Under the pieces are notes generated by a model. It saw nothing but the letters and a program-made list of their open reading frames with translations, was not told the origin of the DNA and ran no database searches. A program made the position numbers and the translations under genes. Below are positions 17,194-26,277 of a stretch of 64,000 nucleotides of DNA, one piece after another (position 1 is the stretch's first letter; each line of letters opens with the position of its first letter). The stretch covers positions 62,001 to 126,000 of the forward strand of contig NZ_BMJV01000002.1 of NCBI RefSeq assembly GCF_014643635.1. The letters are read 5' to 3'. This DNA is from Salipiger pallidus (lineage in GTDB: Bacteria; Pseudomonadota; Alphaproteobacteria; Rhodobacterales; Rhodobacteraceae).

Positions 17194-17332
17194 GGGTCTG
17201 AAGCTGACGGCGAAACCGGGCGAAAAAGCGGCAGACCTCGGGAGAAACAAAGATTGTTTCCCAATGGTTAACCGATGTTTAGGCCTTGTCGGATTGGGGT
17301 CCGGGAGGCATTTCTGCATCCCGGTGCTGTAG

Positions 17333-18649
17333 TTAGCGGCCGCGCTTGCCGCCACCGCCGTCCCGACCGCCGCGTGGTGCAACGCCGGGTTTGTTGCCAC
17401 GTGTGTTCGGACCGGAGCGGCCGAAGGGCTGTCCACCGCCGCCACTGCGCGGGCCAGATTTGGGGCCGGACTTGGGACTAGCCTGGGGACCTGCTTTTGC
17501 ACCTGCTTTCGGGCCGCTCTTCGGCCCCGAAGAGGACCCGGATCCGCCACGCCCCGCGCCGCCGCCCGAAGAGAAGGCGCCTCGGTCCGGCCCGCCATTC
17601 CACGGCTTGCCGCCGGCCTTGGGCTTGCCGGTGCGGGCGCTTCCTGGTCGCGACGGCGATGCCGGCGCATCAGACGGCACCTTCGCGCCGAACGTCTTGC
17701 CACCGGACACCTTGGCCCCGAAGGTCCGGCCACCCGGTGCGCTCGCCGATGCAGGTGCGGGGCGGCCTCCGGGCTTGGGGCCGCTTTTCGGAACCGAGTT
17801 CGCCCCGGCTTTTGGACCAGTTTTAGACCCGCTTTTGGGGCCGGGTGCCTGGTTCGGCTTGCGCCGGCGCTGCGATTCTGGGCGCTCGGTCTTTGCACCT
17901 TCAAGGCCAAGCTGGTCGCGCACCACCTTCGGACGCAGCTCCACCACTTCGCCGGATTTCAGGTCGCCCAGCTGGAAGGGGCCGTAGGACACCCGGATCA
18001 GCCGGTTCACCGACAAGCCGATGTCGGTCATGGCGCGGCGGATCTCGCGGTTCTTGCCTTCGCGCAGGCCCACGGTCAGCCAGGCGTTCGCGCCCTGCTG
18101 ACGGTCAAGGATGACCTCCATGGGCTGGAACGCCTGCCCTTCGACCACGAGCCCCGCGCGCAGCGGCGCGAACATATCGTCGGTGGGCCGCCCGTTCACC
18201 CGCACCCGGTAGCGCCGCAGCCAACCAGTGGACGGCAGCTCAAGCTTGCGCTTGATGCCGCCGTCGTTGGTGAGAAGCAAAAGCCCCTCTGAGTTGAGGT
18301 CGAGCCGCCCCACGGTCATCACCCGGGGCAGATCCTCGGGCAGCTTGTCGAAGATTGTCTCTCGCCCCTGTTCGTCCTTCGTGGTGGTCACGAGGCCGAC
18401 GGGCTTGTGATAGAGCCACATGCGCGGGGCCTCGGGCTTGTCCACGGGCTGGCCGTCGACGGTGATCCGGTCCTTGTCGGTCACGTTGAGGGCCGGGCTC
18501 TCGATGAGCTTGCCGTTTACCGCGACCCGTCCTTCCTCGATCATCTTTTCCACCTCGCGGCGGCTGGCAACGCCGGCACGGGCGAGCACCTTGGCGATGC
18601 GGTCGCCGGGAACGGGGGAAGAAGCGGAGGGGGAGGGGGGCTTTGTCAT
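17333..18649 (-). CDS. RluB-type 23S rRNA pseudouridine synthase with long low-complexity tail
   Basis: A 438-aa protein. An S4 RNA-binding domain (DRIAKVLARAGVASRREVEKMI) is followed by the RsuA/RluB catalytic domain with the active-site motif [17 protein letters not shown] and the motif LREGKNREIRRAM. The catalytic Asp is in GRLD. Up to about residue 260 it matches RluB (23S rRNA U2605 modification in E. coli). The last 170 or so residues are Lys/Pro/Gly/Ser-rich repeats of the PKSGPK type with no fold, likely an RNA-binding or disordered tail. The MTKPPSP start at 18649 has GAGG upstream; an earlier in-frame ATG overlaps tadA on the other strand. Confidence 0.88.
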   Translation of the reverse strand: MTKPPSPSASSPVPGDRIAKVLARAGVASRREVEKMIEEGRVAVNGKLIESPALNVTDKDRITVDGQPVDKPEAPRMWLYHKPVGLVTTTKDEQGRETIFDKLPEDLPRVMTVGRLDLNSEGLLLLTNDGGIKRKLELPSTGWLRRYRVRVNGRPTDDMFAPLRAGLVVEGQAFQPMEVILDRQQGANAWLTVGLREGKNREIRRAMTDIGLSVNRLIRVSYGPFQLGDLKSGEVVELRPKVVRDQLGLEGAKTERPESQRRRKPNQAPGPKSGSKTGPKAGANSVPKSGPKPGGRPAPASASAPGGRTFGAKVSGGKTFGAKVPSDAPASPSRPGSARTGKPKAGGKPWNGGPDRGAFSSGGGAGRGGSGSSSGPKSGPKAGAKAGPQASPKSGPKSGPRSGGGGQPFGRSGPNTRGNKPGVAPRGGRDGGGGKRGR

Positions 18650-18737
18650 GGCCGCCTCATACAGCAAGGCCCTCGCGCTGGGAAGCGTCTCGAAAGGCGG
18701 CTCGCCAAGGCTTGCCGCACGCGGTATCAGCGGGTCC

Positions 18738-19187
18738 ATGAGCTTTCGCAGTCACATGCACGAGGCCCTGTCCGAGGCCCGCGCCGCCGCCTCCCGCGGC
18801 GAGGTGCCCGTGGGCGCAGTGGTGGTCGGCCCGGATGGCGCGGTGCTGGCGACTGCGGGCAACCGCACGCGCGAGCTGAATGACCCCACCGCCCATGCCG
18901 AAGTACTGGCGATCCGCGCCGCCTGCGCGGCGCTCGGGGCCGAGCGGTTGCCGGGCTGTGACCTCTACGTGACGCTCGAGCCGTGCCCCATGTGTGCCGC
19001 CGCCATATCCTTTGCCCGGATCGCGCGGCTTTATTACGGTGCGGCGGACCCTAAGTCCGGCGGCGTGGCGCAGGGGCCGCGCCTCTATTCCCATGCCCAA
19101 TGCCACCACGCGCCCGAGGTCTACGACGGCATCAATGCCGCCCCCTCCGAGGCCTTGCTGCGCGATTTCTTCCGCGAAAGGCGCTAG
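18738..19187 (+). CDS. tadA: tRNA-specific adenosine deaminase
   Basis: This 149-aa enzyme deaminates A34 to inosine in tRNA-Arg(ACG), an essential wobble modification. The zinc site is intact: [10 protein letters not shown] supplies His and the proton-shuttling Glu, and [10 protein letters not shown] supplies the two Cys ligands. The C-terminal [10 protein letters not shown] is typical. The start at 18738 gives normal length; an alternative ATG six codons on ([12 protein letters not shown]) is possible. It is divergent from the RluB-type gene with 88 bases between starts, and its stop is one base before the next start. Confidence 0.93.
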   Translation: MSFRSHMHEALSEARAAASRGEVPVGAVVVGPDGAVLATAGNRTRELNDPTAHAEVLAIRAACAALGAERLPGCDLYVTLEPCPMCAAAISFARIARLYYGAADPKSGGVAQGPRLYSHAQCHHAPEVYDGINAAPSEALLRDFFRERR

Positions 19188-19188
19188 G

Positions 19189-19728
19189 ATGCTGATCCTT
19201 TTCAACAAGCCCTTCGGCGTGCTCACCCAGTTCACCGACAAGGGTAACGCGGGCAGCGAGCGCCCCACGCTTTCGGGCTTCATCGACGTGCCGGGGGTCT
19301 ACCCGGCAGGTCGGCTCGACAAGGACAGCGAGGGGCTGCTCCTGCTGACCGATGACGGGCGGCTGCAGGCGCGCATCGCCCACCCGAAGTTCCGCAAGCC
19401 CAAGACCTATCTCGTTCAGGTGGAGGGCGAGCCCAGCGACGCCCAGCTCGAAGACCTGCGCCGGGGCGTGACCCTCAAGGACGGCCCGACCCGCCCCGCC
19501 AAGGCACGCCGCATCCCGCCGCCCGACCTCTGGCCCCGGGTGCCCCCGGTGCGCTACCGCAAGTCGGTGCCGGATGCCTGGATCGAGATCACCATCACCG
19601 AAGGGCGCAACCGTCAGGTGCGCCGCATGACAGCCCACGTGGGCCTTCCAACGCTGCGCCTCGTGCGCTGGTCCATCGGTGAGTGGTCGCTGGACGGCAT
19701 CGCGCCGGGGGAGTGGCGGGCGGTCTGA
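19189..19728 (+). CDS. RluE/RsuA-type pseudouridine synthase
   Basis: A 179-residue pseudouridine synthase lacking an S4 domain, as in RluE (23S rRNA U2457). It begins [16 protein letters not shown] and has the catalytic motif [17 protein letters not shown] (Asp in GRLD) and the family motif [17 protein letters not shown]. Length fits the S4-less RluE group. The ATG directly follows the tadA stop with one base between, so tadA and this gene are coupled. Which uridine is modified cannot be determined from sequence alone. Confidence 0.88.
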   Translation: MLILFNKPFGVLTQFTDKGNAGSERPTLSGFIDVPGVYPAGRLDKDSEGLLLLTDDGRLQARIAHPKFRKPKTYLVQVEGEPSDAQLEDLRRGVTLKDGPTRPAKARRIPPPDLWPRVPPVRYRKSVPDAWIEITITEGRNRQVRRMTAHVGLPTLRLVRWSIGEWSLDGIAPGEWRAV

Positions 19729-20340
19729 CACAGTCGTCCTGTGGACGTGTTAAGGGTGCGCCTCGGTGTGAAGCACTAGGTCCTCGTCGCCGTGCGAAAT
19801 GCTCCGAGCCCCAAGGTGCCCGCGTCGTGCGCCGCCCTTGGCCGGCTGCTGGAAAAGGTGCGAGAACTGCGCATCTCTTTCCCGCTCGTCAGCCCCCGAT
19901 GCGCCGCATTTGCATCAGCTCGATAAGAGGGACCAAGATGTAACGCAATTTCGCGTCGAAATGGTGATGCCTGACTGTTTTTGGCAGCCCGCCAGGGGCC
20001 TGCGTGGCGCTCCACTACGGATGTCGCGTGGGACGGCCTGCCTCCGGCGGGCGTATTTGGAAAGAGAAGAAGGGATGGGCGCAAGGTCGATGCCGCGCTT
20101 TCGTTGAGGGAACGGCCTTGCGCGATGGCGCGTCCAGCTGCGCCTGTTCGCCACGCCACGCCACGCCACGGTTGCCGTTCGCGCCGCGCTCTTCTTCCAT
20201 TTTAGCGCTGATGCTTTCTTCTCTTCGGAAAAAAACTCTTCGGAAAAAAAAACGCCGGGGGAGCCCCGCAGGGGCGGGGCAAAGCCCCCATCGGCGCTGT
20301 GCTATGGTCATTTCTGTACGAACGGGGCATAGCGATTTGC
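19729..20340. other. 612-base intergenic region with repeat elements
   Basis: No convincing gene. It holds a copy of the recurring TATTT...AAAG element (20033-20073), four CCACG units (20151-20170), two tandem copies of CTCTTCGGAAAAAAA (20221-20235 and from 20236), and GC-rich hairpins GCCCC-GCA-GGGGC (20263-20275) and GGGGC-AAA-GCCCC (20276-20288). It looks like a patchwork of repetitive spacer sequence before the transporter gene. Confidence 0.6.
20033..20073 (+). repeat. recurring intergenic element, core copy 1
   Basis: A GC-rich stem-like part (GCCTCCGGCGG) is followed by GCGTATTTGGAAAGAGAAG. The same core recurs on the minus strand at 36031-36050, 44371-44395 and, degenerately, 56216-56235, and in a related form at 35970 and 39659. 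Confidence 0.65.
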
Positions 20341-21243
20341 ATGGACCTGTGGATCGCCGTCACCCTCTCTGCCGCCTTCTTCCAGACCTTGCGCTTCATG
20401 CTGCACAAGGTGCTGAGCATGGGCGCGCTGACCTCGACCGGCTCCACCTTCGCCCGCTTTGCCTATGCCATGCCGCCCGCGCTGCTGTTCACCAGCCTTT
20501 ACATGGGCAGCACCGGGCAGGGCTGGCCGGGCCTCAGCCTTGCCTTCTGGCTTTACGCGTGGATCGGGGCGCTGGGGCAGATCCTTGCCACGATCTGCGT
20601 CGTCGCGTTGTTCCGGCAGCGCAATTTCGCCGTGGGCATCACCTTCAAGAAGACCGAAGTGATCCAAACCGCCATTCTTGGTGTGATCGTCCTCGGTGAG
20701 GCGATCTCCCCCGCGGGTTGGGGCGCGATCCTGATCGGCCTTGTCGGCGTGCTGCTGCTGTCGGACACGCCCGAGATCACCGGTTCCTTCCTGCGCCGCA
20801 TCGCCAGCCGGGCGGTGCTGCTGGGGCTTGCATCGGGCTTCTTCTTCGCTTTCTCGGCGGTGGGCTACCGCGCCGCATCGCTCGAGATTGCCGCCGAAGA
20901 TCCGATCCTGCGGGCTTCGGTGACCTATGTCTGTGTCGTCGTGAGCCAGGTCATCGCCATGGCGCTGTGGCTGAGGGCACGGGAGCCGGGACAGATCGCG
21001 GCAGTCTGGGGCGCGCGCAAGGTGGCGGTGTGGCTGGGCCTCACCTCCATGGCGGGCAGCCTGTCGTGGTTCACCGCCTTCACGCTGCAGACAGCCGCCT
21101 ATGTGCAGGCGCTGGGGCAGGTGGAGCTGCTGTTCTCACTTGCCGCCTCGGTCCTGTTCTTCCACGAGCGCATCAGCCGGCGCGAGCTTCTGGGCATCGG
21201 CTTTCTGACCCTGTCGATCCTCGCATTGGTGCTCGTGCTCTGA
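20341..21243 (+). CDS. DMT-superfamily (EamA-like) transporter
   Basis: A 300-aa inner-membrane protein with about ten transmembrane helices in two EamA-type halves, beginning MDLWIAVTLSAAFFQTLRFM and including the conserved KKTEVIQTAILGVIVLGE at the end of the first repeat and QALGQVELLFSLAASVLFF in the second. Family members export amino acids or other small metabolites, or import them; substrate cannot be told here. The ATG at 20341 lacks a strong ribosome site; an upstream in-frame ATG (20299) would add fourteen residues overlapping repetitive sequence. It is followed by xth 58 bases downstream. Confidence 0.88.
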   Translation: MDLWIAVTLSAAFFQTLRFMLHKVLSMGALTSTGSTFARFAYAMPPALLFTSLYMGSTGQGWPGLSLAFWLYAWIGALGQILATICVVALFRQRNFAVGITFKKTEVIQTAILGVIVLGEAISPAGWGAILIGLVGVLLLSDTPEITGSFLRRIASRAVLLGLASGFFFAFSAVGYRAASLEIAAEDPILRASVTYVCVVVSQVIAMALWLRAREPGQIAAVWGARKVAVWLGLTSMAGSLSWFTAFTLQTAAYVQALGQVELLFSLAASVLFFHERISRRELLGIGFLTLSILALVLVL

Positions 21244-21301
21244 ACCTTGCGCCCGGGCGCTCCGGGTGCGATCAGGAAGGGCAGTCAGGAGACCAAAGCC
21301 C

Positions 21302-22090
21302 ATGCCCTTCACCCTTGCCACCTGGAACATCAACTCGGTCCGTCTTCGTGAGCCGCTGGTCTGCCAGCTGCTCGAGCAGGACGCGCCCGACGTGCTGTGC
21401 CTCCAGGAATGCAAGAGCCCGGTGGACAAGATCCCCATGGAGCGCTTCCGCGAGCTGGGTTACCACCACATCGTGGCGCGCGGGCAGAAGGGCTACAACG
21501 GCGTTGCCATCCTGTCGAAGCTGCCGCTGCGGGATGTGGGCGACCGTGATTTCGCCGAGCTTGGCCATGCCCGCCACGTGGCGGCAGAGCTCGAGAACGG
21601 CGTCACCATCCACAACTTCTACGTCCCCGCGGGCGGCGATGTGCCCGACCGTGAAGTAAACGAGAAGTTCGGCCAGAAGCTCGACTACCTTGCGGGGATG
21701 CGCGACTATTTTCGCGATGAGGCGCCGAGCAAGGCGATCCTTGTGGGCGATCTGAACATCGCCCCGCGCGAGGATGATGTGTGGTCCCACAAGGCGCTGC
21801 TGAAGGTCGTCTCGCACACCCCCGTCGAGGTCGCGGCCCTGGCCGAGACGCAGGCGGCGGGCAGCTGGGTCGATGTCACCCGGCAGGATATCCCCGAGGG
21901 GCAGCTCTACAGCTGGTGGTCCTACCGCGCACGGGACTGGAATGCAGCAGACAAGGGCCGCAGGCTCGACCACGTTTGGGCCACGCCGGACATCTCGAAC
22001 GCCGCCCACGGCAGCCGCGTGCTGCGCGATGCGCGCGGGTGGGAGAAACCGTCGGATCACGCCCCGGTCTTTGCCACCTTCGACCTCTGA
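21302..22090 (+). CDS. xth: exodeoxyribonuclease III
   Basis: A 262-aa AP endonuclease / 3'-5' exonuclease of the ExoIII (EEP) family for base excision repair. Conserved segments are LATWNINSVRLR, CLQECKSP with the metal-binding Glu, GYNGVAILSK, the VGDLNIAPREDDVW catalytic motif with Asp and Asn, RRLDHVWATPD, and the terminal SDHAPVF with the catalytic Asp-His pair. The ATG at 21302 begins MPFTLATWNIN as in relatives. It is the first of three plus-strand genes with cls and a second EEP protein, with 55 and 11 bases between them. Confidence 0.94.
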   Translation: MPFTLATWNINSVRLREPLVCQLLEQDAPDVLCLQECKSPVDKIPMERFRELGYHHIVARGQKGYNGVAILSKLPLRDVGDRDFAELGHARHVAAELENGVTIHNFYVPAGGDVPDREVNEKFGQKLDYLAGMRDYFRDEAPSKAILVGDLNIAPREDDVWSHKALLKVVSHTPVEVAALAETQAAGSWVDVTRQDIPEGQLYSWWSYRARDWNAADKGRRLDHVWATPDISNAAHGSRVLRDARGWEKPSDHAPVFATFDL

Positions 22091-22145
22091 CCGGAACCCG
22101 CAAGGCCTTGAGGTCGTTGGGGGCCGGCCAATACGAAAGCAGCAC

Positions 22146-23564
22146 ATGTCCCAAGATCTTCATGTCCTCTGGTCCGTCGCGATCGCCATCCTGCTGCCAT
22201 TGGGCGTCGCTGTGGCGATCTGGCGGGTCGTGACCAACGCGCGCACACCGCAGGGCTCGGTTGCATGGGTGGTGTTTTTGCTCGCAGCGCCGTGGTTCGC
22301 ACTGCCGGCCTACCTGTTCTTCGGTCACCACAAGCTGCACGGTTTCAAGAAACGCCGCCGCATCAGCCACAAGGTCATGAAGACCTTTGGAAGCTACGCC
22401 CGCACCGTGGAACCGGCAACGCCGCTGCCGGTGCACAAGGCCTTCGCCCGGCTGGCCGAGATGCCAGTCACCGGGGGCAACGGCTTTCGTCTGCTGGTCA
22501 ACGGGGACGAGACCTTTCCCACCATCTTCGACGCCATCGACAGGGCCGAGGATTATGTCCTTGTCCAGTATTACACAGTGGTCGACGACGACACCGGCCG
22601 CGGCTTGGCGGACCGTTTGATGGCCGCCGCGGAGCGGGGGGTCGAGGTGCGGATGCTCTATGACGGGGTGGGCAGCTACGGGCTGTCCTCCGCGTACCGC
22701 GACCGGCTACTGAAGGCGGGTGTGCGGATACTCGATCCCGGCAGCACCGCCGGGCCGACCTCGCGGCTGCAGATCAACTTCCGCAATCACCGCAAGACGG
22801 TCATCATCGACGGCAAGCTGGGCTTTACCGGTGGGCTGAACATGTCCGACACCTATCGCGGGCTCGGGGAGACCTTCGACCACTGGCGCGACACCCATGT
22901 GGAGCTGACCGGCCCTGCCGTGGCGCAGCTTCAGCTGGCCTATGTCGAAGATTGGCACTGGGCCACGGACGAGGCGCTGGGCGCCAAGCTGTTCTGGATG
23001 CCCGAGCCGGTCGAGAACGGGGCCGACGCGGTTGTCGTGCCCTCCGGGCCGGTGGACGAGCTGGACAGCGGCGCGCTGTTCTACTGCACCGCGATCAACG
23101 CGGCGCGGTCCCGTGTGTGGATCGCCACGCCTTATTTCGTTCCCGACGGCGAGGTGATGGCGTCGCTTCAGTCGGCGGCGCTGCGGGGCTGCGACGTGCG
23201 GGTTCTGCTGCCCGAGGGGCGCGATCACTGGCTGACTTGGCTGGCCGCCTTCTCGCATTTCCCCGAAGCACGGCGCACCGGGGTGCAGATCTGGCGCTAC
23301 CAGCCCGGCTTCATGCATCAGAAAGTCATCCTCGTGGATGATGACTTCGTAGGCATTGGGACGGCGAACCTCGACAACCGGTCGTTCCGGCTCAATTTCG
23401 AAACCATGGTGGCGGTGTTCGACAGTCGTTTTGCGGAAAAGGTCGAACATATGCTCGAGCTTGATTTCACCCGGTCCCGGCTGCTGGAAACGGACCTGCC
23501 CGACGAGCCTCTGTTGCTGCGCGGCGGAGCAGCGGTGTCGCGCCTTCTCGCGCCGATCCTCTGA
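22146..23564 (+). CDS. cls: cardiolipin synthase (PLD family)
   Basis: A 472-residue membrane enzyme that joins phosphatidylglycerol molecules to make cardiolipin. Two N-terminal helices (VLWSVAIAILLPLGVAVAIW and VAWVVFLLAAPWFALPAYLFF) precede two HKD phospholipase-D motifs: NHRKTVIIDGKLGFTGG and MHQKVILVDDDFVGIGTANL. Both copies carry the His-x-Lys-x4-Asp catalytic pattern. Architecture and length match bacterial ClsA-type synthases. The ribosome site is weak (GAAAGCAGCAC). It precedes an EEP-family gene by 11 bases, a pair often seen together in proteobacteria. Confidence 0.93.
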   Translation: MSQDLHVLWSVAIAILLPLGVAVAIWRVVTNARTPQGSVAWVVFLLAAPWFALPAYLFFGHHKLHGFKKRRRISHKVMKTFGSYARTVEPATPLPVHKAFARLAEMPVTGGNGFRLLVNGDETFPTIFDAIDRAEDYVLVQYYTVVDDDTGRGLADRLMAAAERGVEVRMLYDGVGSYGLSSAYRDRLLKAGVRILDPGSTAGPTSRLQINFRNHRKTVIIDGKLGFTGGLNMSDTYRGLGETFDHWRDTHVELTGPAVAQLQLAYVEDWHWATDEALGAKLFWMPEPVENGADAVVVPSGPVDELDSGALFYCTAINAARSRVWIATPYFVPDGEVMASLQSAALRGCDVRVLLPEGRDHWLTWLAAFSHFPEARRTGVQIWRYQPGFMHQKVILVDDDFVGIGTANLDNRSFRLNFETMVAVFDSRFAEKVEHMLELDFTRSRLLETDLPDEPLLLRGGAAVSRLLAPIL

Positions 23565-23575
23565 AGGGTGCGCGC

Positions 23576-24247
23576 ATGAAGGTGGCAAGTTACAACATCC
23601 GCAAGGCCATGGGCACGGACCGCCGCCGCGATCCCGCGCGCATCCTGCGGGTGCTGAACGAAATCGGCGCCGACGTGGTGCTGCTGCAGGAGGCGGACCT
23701 GCGCCTTGGCCCGCGCCCCACGGCGATCCCGAGGTTTCTCATCGAGCAGGAAACCGATTACGAGGTCGCGGACGTGGCGATCAACGAGGTCAGCATTGGC
23801 TGGCACGGCAACGCCATTTTCCTGCGCAAGGGGATGAAGGTGACGCGCACCGAACGCATCCCGCTTCCGGGGCTGGAGCCGCGCGGCGCCGTGTTGGTCG
23901 AGGCGGGGGGCGTGTGCTTCGTGGGGGCTCACCTGGGCCTTATGCGGCGGTTCCGGCTGTTGCAGATGACCGCCATCCGCGAACATCTGAAGGGCTGCGA
24001 GGCGACCTCTCTGATCGCAGGCGACTTCAACGAATGGTCCGACGTGCGCGGTTACGAGCCGTGGGAGAAGGACTTCACCCTGCACCTGCCGGGGCCGAGC
24101 TTTCACGCCCGCCGGCCCTTCGTTGCGCTGGACGGGATCGCCCACGGACAGGGGCTGCGCATCGACGACATGGGGGTGTGGCGGACCGGCAAGGCGCGTG
24201 TCGCGTCGGACCATCTGCCGATCTGGGCCGATATCACCCGCTCCTGA
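23576..24247 (+). CDS. endonuclease/exonuclease/phosphatase family protein
   Basis: A 223-aa EEP-fold protein. It starts MKVASYNIRKAMGTDRRR, with the metal-binding Glu in LLQEADLR, the GDFNEW motif (Asp and Asn of the active site) and a C-terminal SDHLPIW with the catalytic Asp-His. Members act on DNA, phospholipids or sugar phosphates. Being 11 bases downstream of cls suggests a link to phospholipid metabolism, as for the EEP proteins found beside cls elsewhere, but this is inferred. GAAGGGTG supplies the ribosome site. No signal peptide is seen. Confidence 0.88.
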   Translation: MKVASYNIRKAMGTDRRRDPARILRVLNEIGADVVLLQEADLRLGPRPTAIPRFLIEQETDYEVADVAINEVSIGWHGNAIFLRKGMKVTRTERIPLPGLEPRGAVLVEAGGVCFVGAHLGLMRRFRLLQMTAIREHLKGCEATSLIAGDFNEWSDVRGYEPWEKDFTLHLPGPSFHARRPFVALDGIAHGQGLRIDDMGVWRTGKARVASDHLPIWADITRS

Positions 24248-24347
24248 CTTGGGTTTCCGCTCCTTCCCGGCGCCCTCGGCCCTTGCAAGACCGGCAACCA
24301 TGGGCCATCTGTCAGGCTGATGTGACCGCAAGGCAGCGGAGGACGAT

Positions 24348-25268
24348 ATGCTGGAACTGGGTAGTACGAACACGGCGCCGAAGGGCGACTATGTCAAGGA
24401 CGTGAGCGAGGCCGATTTCATGGCCGAGGTGGTGGACCGCTCGCAGCAGGTTCCCGTCATCGTCGATTTCTGGGCGCCTTGGTGCGGCCCCTGCAAGACG
24501 CTGGGCCCGGCGCTCGAGAAGGCGGTGAACGAGGCGGGCGGCGCAGTCGTCATGGCGAAGGTCAACGTTGACGAGAACCAGATGATCGCCGGTCAAATGC
24601 GCGTGCAGTCGATCCCCACGGTCTACGCCTTCTACAAGGGCCAACCGGTGGACGGCTTCCAGGGCGCGCTTCCGGCGTCCGAGATCAAGGCTTTCGTGGA
24701 CCGGTTGGTCCAGCAGGCGGGCGGCGAAGCAGCCGGTGACGGCGGCCTCGAAGAGGCGGTCGCCGCTGCCGACGAGATGCTCGAGGCCGGCGCCGCGGAC
24801 GATGCACTGCAGACCTACGCCGCCATCCTCGAGGAAGCGCCCGAGCACGCGGGGGCCTACGCGGGCCTCGTGCGGGCACAGGTGGCGCTGGGTGATCTCG
24901 ACCAAGCCGAGGCAATCCTGAACGGCGCCCCCGAGGCGATCTCGAAAAGCCCCGAACTGGATGCGGCCCACGCTCAGCTGGAGCTGGCCAAGCAGGCGGC
25001 GGACGCCGGCCCCGTGGCCGAGCTGACCTCCGCAGTCGAGGCCAATCCCGACGATCATCAGGCGCGCTTTGACCTTGCCCTGGCGCTGCATGCCAAGGGC
25101 GATGCAGAAGGTGCCGTGGCGCAGTTGCTTGAGCTTTTCCGCCGCGATCGCGAATGGAACGACGGGGCCGCCAAGACCCAGCTTATCACCGTCTTCGAGG
25201 CGCTCAAGCCGAACGATCCGGTGGTGCTGAACGGTCGCCGGAAACTCAGCTCGATGATATTTGCCTGA
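24348..25268 (+). CDS. thioredoxin-TPR protein (CnoX/YbbN-like)
   Basis: A 306-residue protein with an N-terminal thioredoxin domain (VDFWAPWCGPCKTLGP, the CGPC active site at about residues 46-49, then SIPTVYAFYKGQPV) and a C-terminal tetratricopeptide-like region from about residue 130. This is the architecture of CnoX/YbbN, a chaperone-redox protein that protects clients from oxidation and hands them to GroEL/DnaK. Unlike E. coli CnoX, which has SXXC, the redox motif here is a full CGPC, so it may be an active reductase. GGAGGA lies a few bases upstream of the ATG. It is followed by a Lon-N-domain gene. Confidence 0.92.
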   Translation: MLELGSTNTAPKGDYVKDVSEADFMAEVVDRSQQVPVIVDFWAPWCGPCKTLGPALEKAVNEAGGAVVMAKVNVDENQMIAGQMRVQSIPTVYAFYKGQPVDGFQGALPASEIKAFVDRLVQQAGGEAAGDGGLEEAVAAADEMLEAGAADDALQTYAAILEEAPEHAGAYAGLVRAQVALGDLDQAEAILNGAPEAISKSPELDAAHAQLELAKQAADAGPVAELTSAVEANPDDHQARFDLALALHAKGDAEGAVAQLLELFRRDREWNDGAAKTQLITVFEALKPNDPVVLNGRRKLSSMIFA

Positions 25269-25295
25269 CGGCTGCGGCGGGCTAACTCGGTGGTC

Positions 25296-25940
25296 ATGTC
25301 CAGACGCTTTGATCTGCCCGGCCTGATCCCGGTTTTCCCCCTGCCCGGCGCGTTGCTTTTGCCACGCTCCCGGCTGCCGCTTCATATCTTCGAGCCTCGC
25401 TATCTTGCGATGCTCGAAGACGCGCTCAAGACCGAGACGCGGATCATAGGCATGATCCAGCCCGACCCGCTGTCGGGCAGCGACAAGGGCCTGCACCGCA
25501 TCGGCTGCGCCGGGCGGGTGACGCAGTTCTCGGAGACCGAGGATGGCCGATACATGGTCACCCTCACCGGGCTGTCCCGGTACCGCATCGAGAGCGAGGT
25601 CGAGAGCTTCAGCCCCTACCGGCGCTGCAACGTGTCATGGGCCGGGTTCGAGTGTGATCTCGACGGTGCCGAAAGTGACGATCTGTTCGACCGCGACCGT
25701 TTCATGGCCATGCTCGACCGGTTCTTCGCCACCAAGGACCTGTCCGCGGACTGGTCGACGCTGAAGGATGCGGATGACGAGTTGCTCATCAACTCGCTGT
25801 CGATGCTTCTGGAGTTCGACCCCGAGGACAAGCAGGCGCTGCTCGAGGCGCCGTCGCTGCAGACACGGCGCGAGACGCTGATGACCCTGATGGAATACGC
25901 CATGCGCGGAGGCGGTGGCTCGGAGGACAGGATACAATGA
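25296..25940 (+). CDS. Lon substrate-binding (LON-N) domain protein
   Basis: A 214-residue protein consisting of the Lon N-terminal substrate-recognition domain without ATPase or protease parts. Signatures are [27 protein letters not shown] and the GCAGRVTQF segment. In Rhodobacteraceae such proteins are encoded between a thioredoxin-like gene and Trm112, as here. Their role is not settled; binding of unfolded proteins is a reasonable guess. ATG at 25296 is preferred over GTG at 25290. Its stop overlaps the Trm112 start by four bases (ATGA). Confidence 0.9.
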   Translation: MSRRFDLPGLIPVFPLPGALLLPRSRLPLHIFEPRYLAMLEDALKTETRIIGMIQPDPLSGSDKGLHRIGCAGRVTQFSETEDGRYMVTLTGLSRYRIESEVESFSPYRRCNVSWAGFECDLDGAESDDLFDRDRFMAMLDRFFATKDLSADWSTLKDADDELLINSLSMLLEFDPEDKQALLEAPSLQTRRETLMTLMEYAMRGGGGSEDRIQ

Positions 25941-26143
25941 CCGACACCGATACCTCGCCCGTGGCGCCCGTCGCCTTCGACCGCCGCATGCTCGAGATCC
26001 TCGTGTGCCCCGCCTCGCAGGGAACGCTGGACTACGATGCCGACCGGCAGGAGCTGATCAGCGCGTCGGCGGGCGTGGCCTACCCGATCCGCGATGGCAT
26101 CCCGGTGATGCTCATGGACGAAGCCCGCCGCCTCGAGGACTGA
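25937..26143 (+). CDS. Trm112 family protein
   Basis: A 68-aa zinc-ribbon-derived protein of the Trm112/UPF0434 (YcaR) family. [17 protein letters not shown] and the closing [18 protein letters not shown] are typical. Only one Cys (in VCPAS) remains, as in many bacterial members that lost the zinc site. Trm112 activates SAM methyltransferases in eukaryotes and archaea; the bacterial role is less clear. It is the last gene of the thioredoxin - LonN - Trm112 operon and is followed by a strong terminator. Confidence 0.92.
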   Translation: MTDTDTSPVAPVAFDRRMLEILVCPASQGTLDYDADRQELISASAGVAYPIRDGIPVMLMDEARRLED

Positions 26144-26208
26144 CGCCCGAAATCACGCGGTCGTTAGCACTTGATGGGCAGCAGTTCGTCGTCTGCGCGC
26201 CAAATGAA

Positions 26209-26242
26209 AACGCCCCCGGCAGGATGGTCTGCCGGGGGCGTT
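26209..26242. terminator. bidirectional rho-independent terminator
   Basis: A perfect 13-bp stem (AACGCCCCCGGCA and TGCCGGGGGCGTT) with an 8-base loop lies between convergent genes. It has AAAA on the left side and TTCTT on the right, so it can stop transcription from both directions. Confidence 0.85.
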
Positions 26243-26277
26243 CTTGCATGACCCTGCGCTTATCCTGCGCCTTGGGC

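Noticed and set aside
20151-20170. Four CCACG tandem units as a separate repeat locus
   Set aside because: Only 20 bases, within expectation for GC-rich spacer; mentioned in the gap entry only.
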